Shown here: positions 59,150 through 64,000 of the stretch, one piece after another
Layout: the number at the start of each line of letters is the position of its first letter
Position numbering within the stretch: position 1 is the first letter of the stretch
Assembly (NCBI GenBank): GCA_028023455.1
Contig: JAQFVV010012667.1
Coordinates: 420,501 to 484,500, forward strand
Length of the DNA stretch: 64,000 nucleotides
Direction: 5' to 3'
Origin: Epiperipatus broadwayi
Taxonomy: Eukaryota; Onychophora; Udeonychophora; Euonychophora; Peripatidae
The notes under the pieces: generated by a model
Databases searched by the model: none
What the model saw: the letters and a program-made list of their open reading frames with translations, nothing else
What the model was told of the DNA's origin: nothing
Program-made: the position numbers and the translations under genes

Positions 59150-59470
59150 ACTGTGTTCAAACCCATTCTGTCACAATATATATATATATATAATTAGTGT
59201 TAAGTTTATATTAATTAAGATAGTGATACTTCAAAGTTTAATGGACAGTCCTTAATCTACTCCACCCTTTAACTCTTCAGCCATCCATACTATTAAAAAT
59301 CTGATGATTTTCTGTCTTAATATAAACTGATCATTGATTATACATATGTGTGGGAAATGATAGATATTAACTGATGAATTTTGGTTCAGCATGAAATATG
59401 TATACATGTATGTGGTCATGTATGAGTTGGAGTGTGATAGTTGAAGGGAGGTTAAAACATATATGTATGT
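59150..59470. mobile_element. Fold-back repeat family F, short palindromic copy (F8)
   Basis: The left part includes TTAGTGTTAAGTTTATATTA, CAAAGTTTAATGGACAG and TTTAACTCTTCAGCCATCCA. Across a short centre near 59300-59315 the right part follows: ATATAAACTGATCATTGATT, AACTGATGAATTTTGGTTCA, GCATGAAATATGTATACATG and a TGTGGTCATGTATGAGTTGG end. Both arms are shortened by internal deletions. Confidence 0.65.

Positions 59471-64000
<4,530 letters not shown>

Overview
This is a very AT-rich eukaryotic window with no recognisable host gene, no rRNA, no functional tRNA gene, no CRISPR array and no prokaryotic operon structure. It looks like repeat-dense intergenic or long-intron DNA of an invertebrate. 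The mix is degenerate RTE-type LINEs, Penelope-like elements (PLEs) with a GIY-YIG endonuclease, tRNA-derived SINEs with long target-site duplications, fold-back repeats, and many (TA)n, (TTA)n and (TCA)n tracts. A cephalopod mollusc such as an octopus is my best guess. That is an inference from repeat content, since nothing here is a species marker.

Layout. 1-1764 is the 5' part of an RTE LINE on the minus strand, cut by the window edge. 1765-12365 is gene-free and holds a tRNA-SINE (6069-6173, 16-bp target duplication), a large palindrome with hammerhead-like cores on both arms (6430-7090), a hairpin MITE (7634-7857) and a terminal-inverted-repeat element (9865-10883). 12366-14712 holds an old RTE 3' fragment and an inverted pair of PLE 3' ends. 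18860-19720 is another old RTE 5' fragment with a second-type tRNA-SINE inside it. 21670-22310 is an old direct duplication. 23991-24122 and 34380-34660 are two members of one MITE family. From 26577 to 59470 a fold-back family recurs about eight times; its arm ends resemble tRNA promoter boxes.

39786-42110 is the most informative locus: two PLE fragments joined head to head. Between them they carry reverse transcriptase motifs, a GIY-YIG endonuclease with a literal GIY, and decayed hammerhead-ribozyme-like sequence at both outer ends. It abuts a nearly full-length but broken RTE LINE (42186-45366). 48181-49454 is a 1.27-kb block of four nearly identical copies of an unknown ~335-bp unit (two direct, two inverted), flanked by a perfect 13-bp repeat. 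49985-50092 is a young tRNA-SINE with a perfect 18-bp target duplication.

No genes here work together as a pathway. The relationships are those of mobile elements: LINEs supply the enzymes (endonuclease and reverse transcriptase) that probably moved the SINEs, and PLE-type elements probably gave rise to at least two of the inverted-repeat blocks. Every element-coding stretch is broken by stops, frameshifts or truncation.
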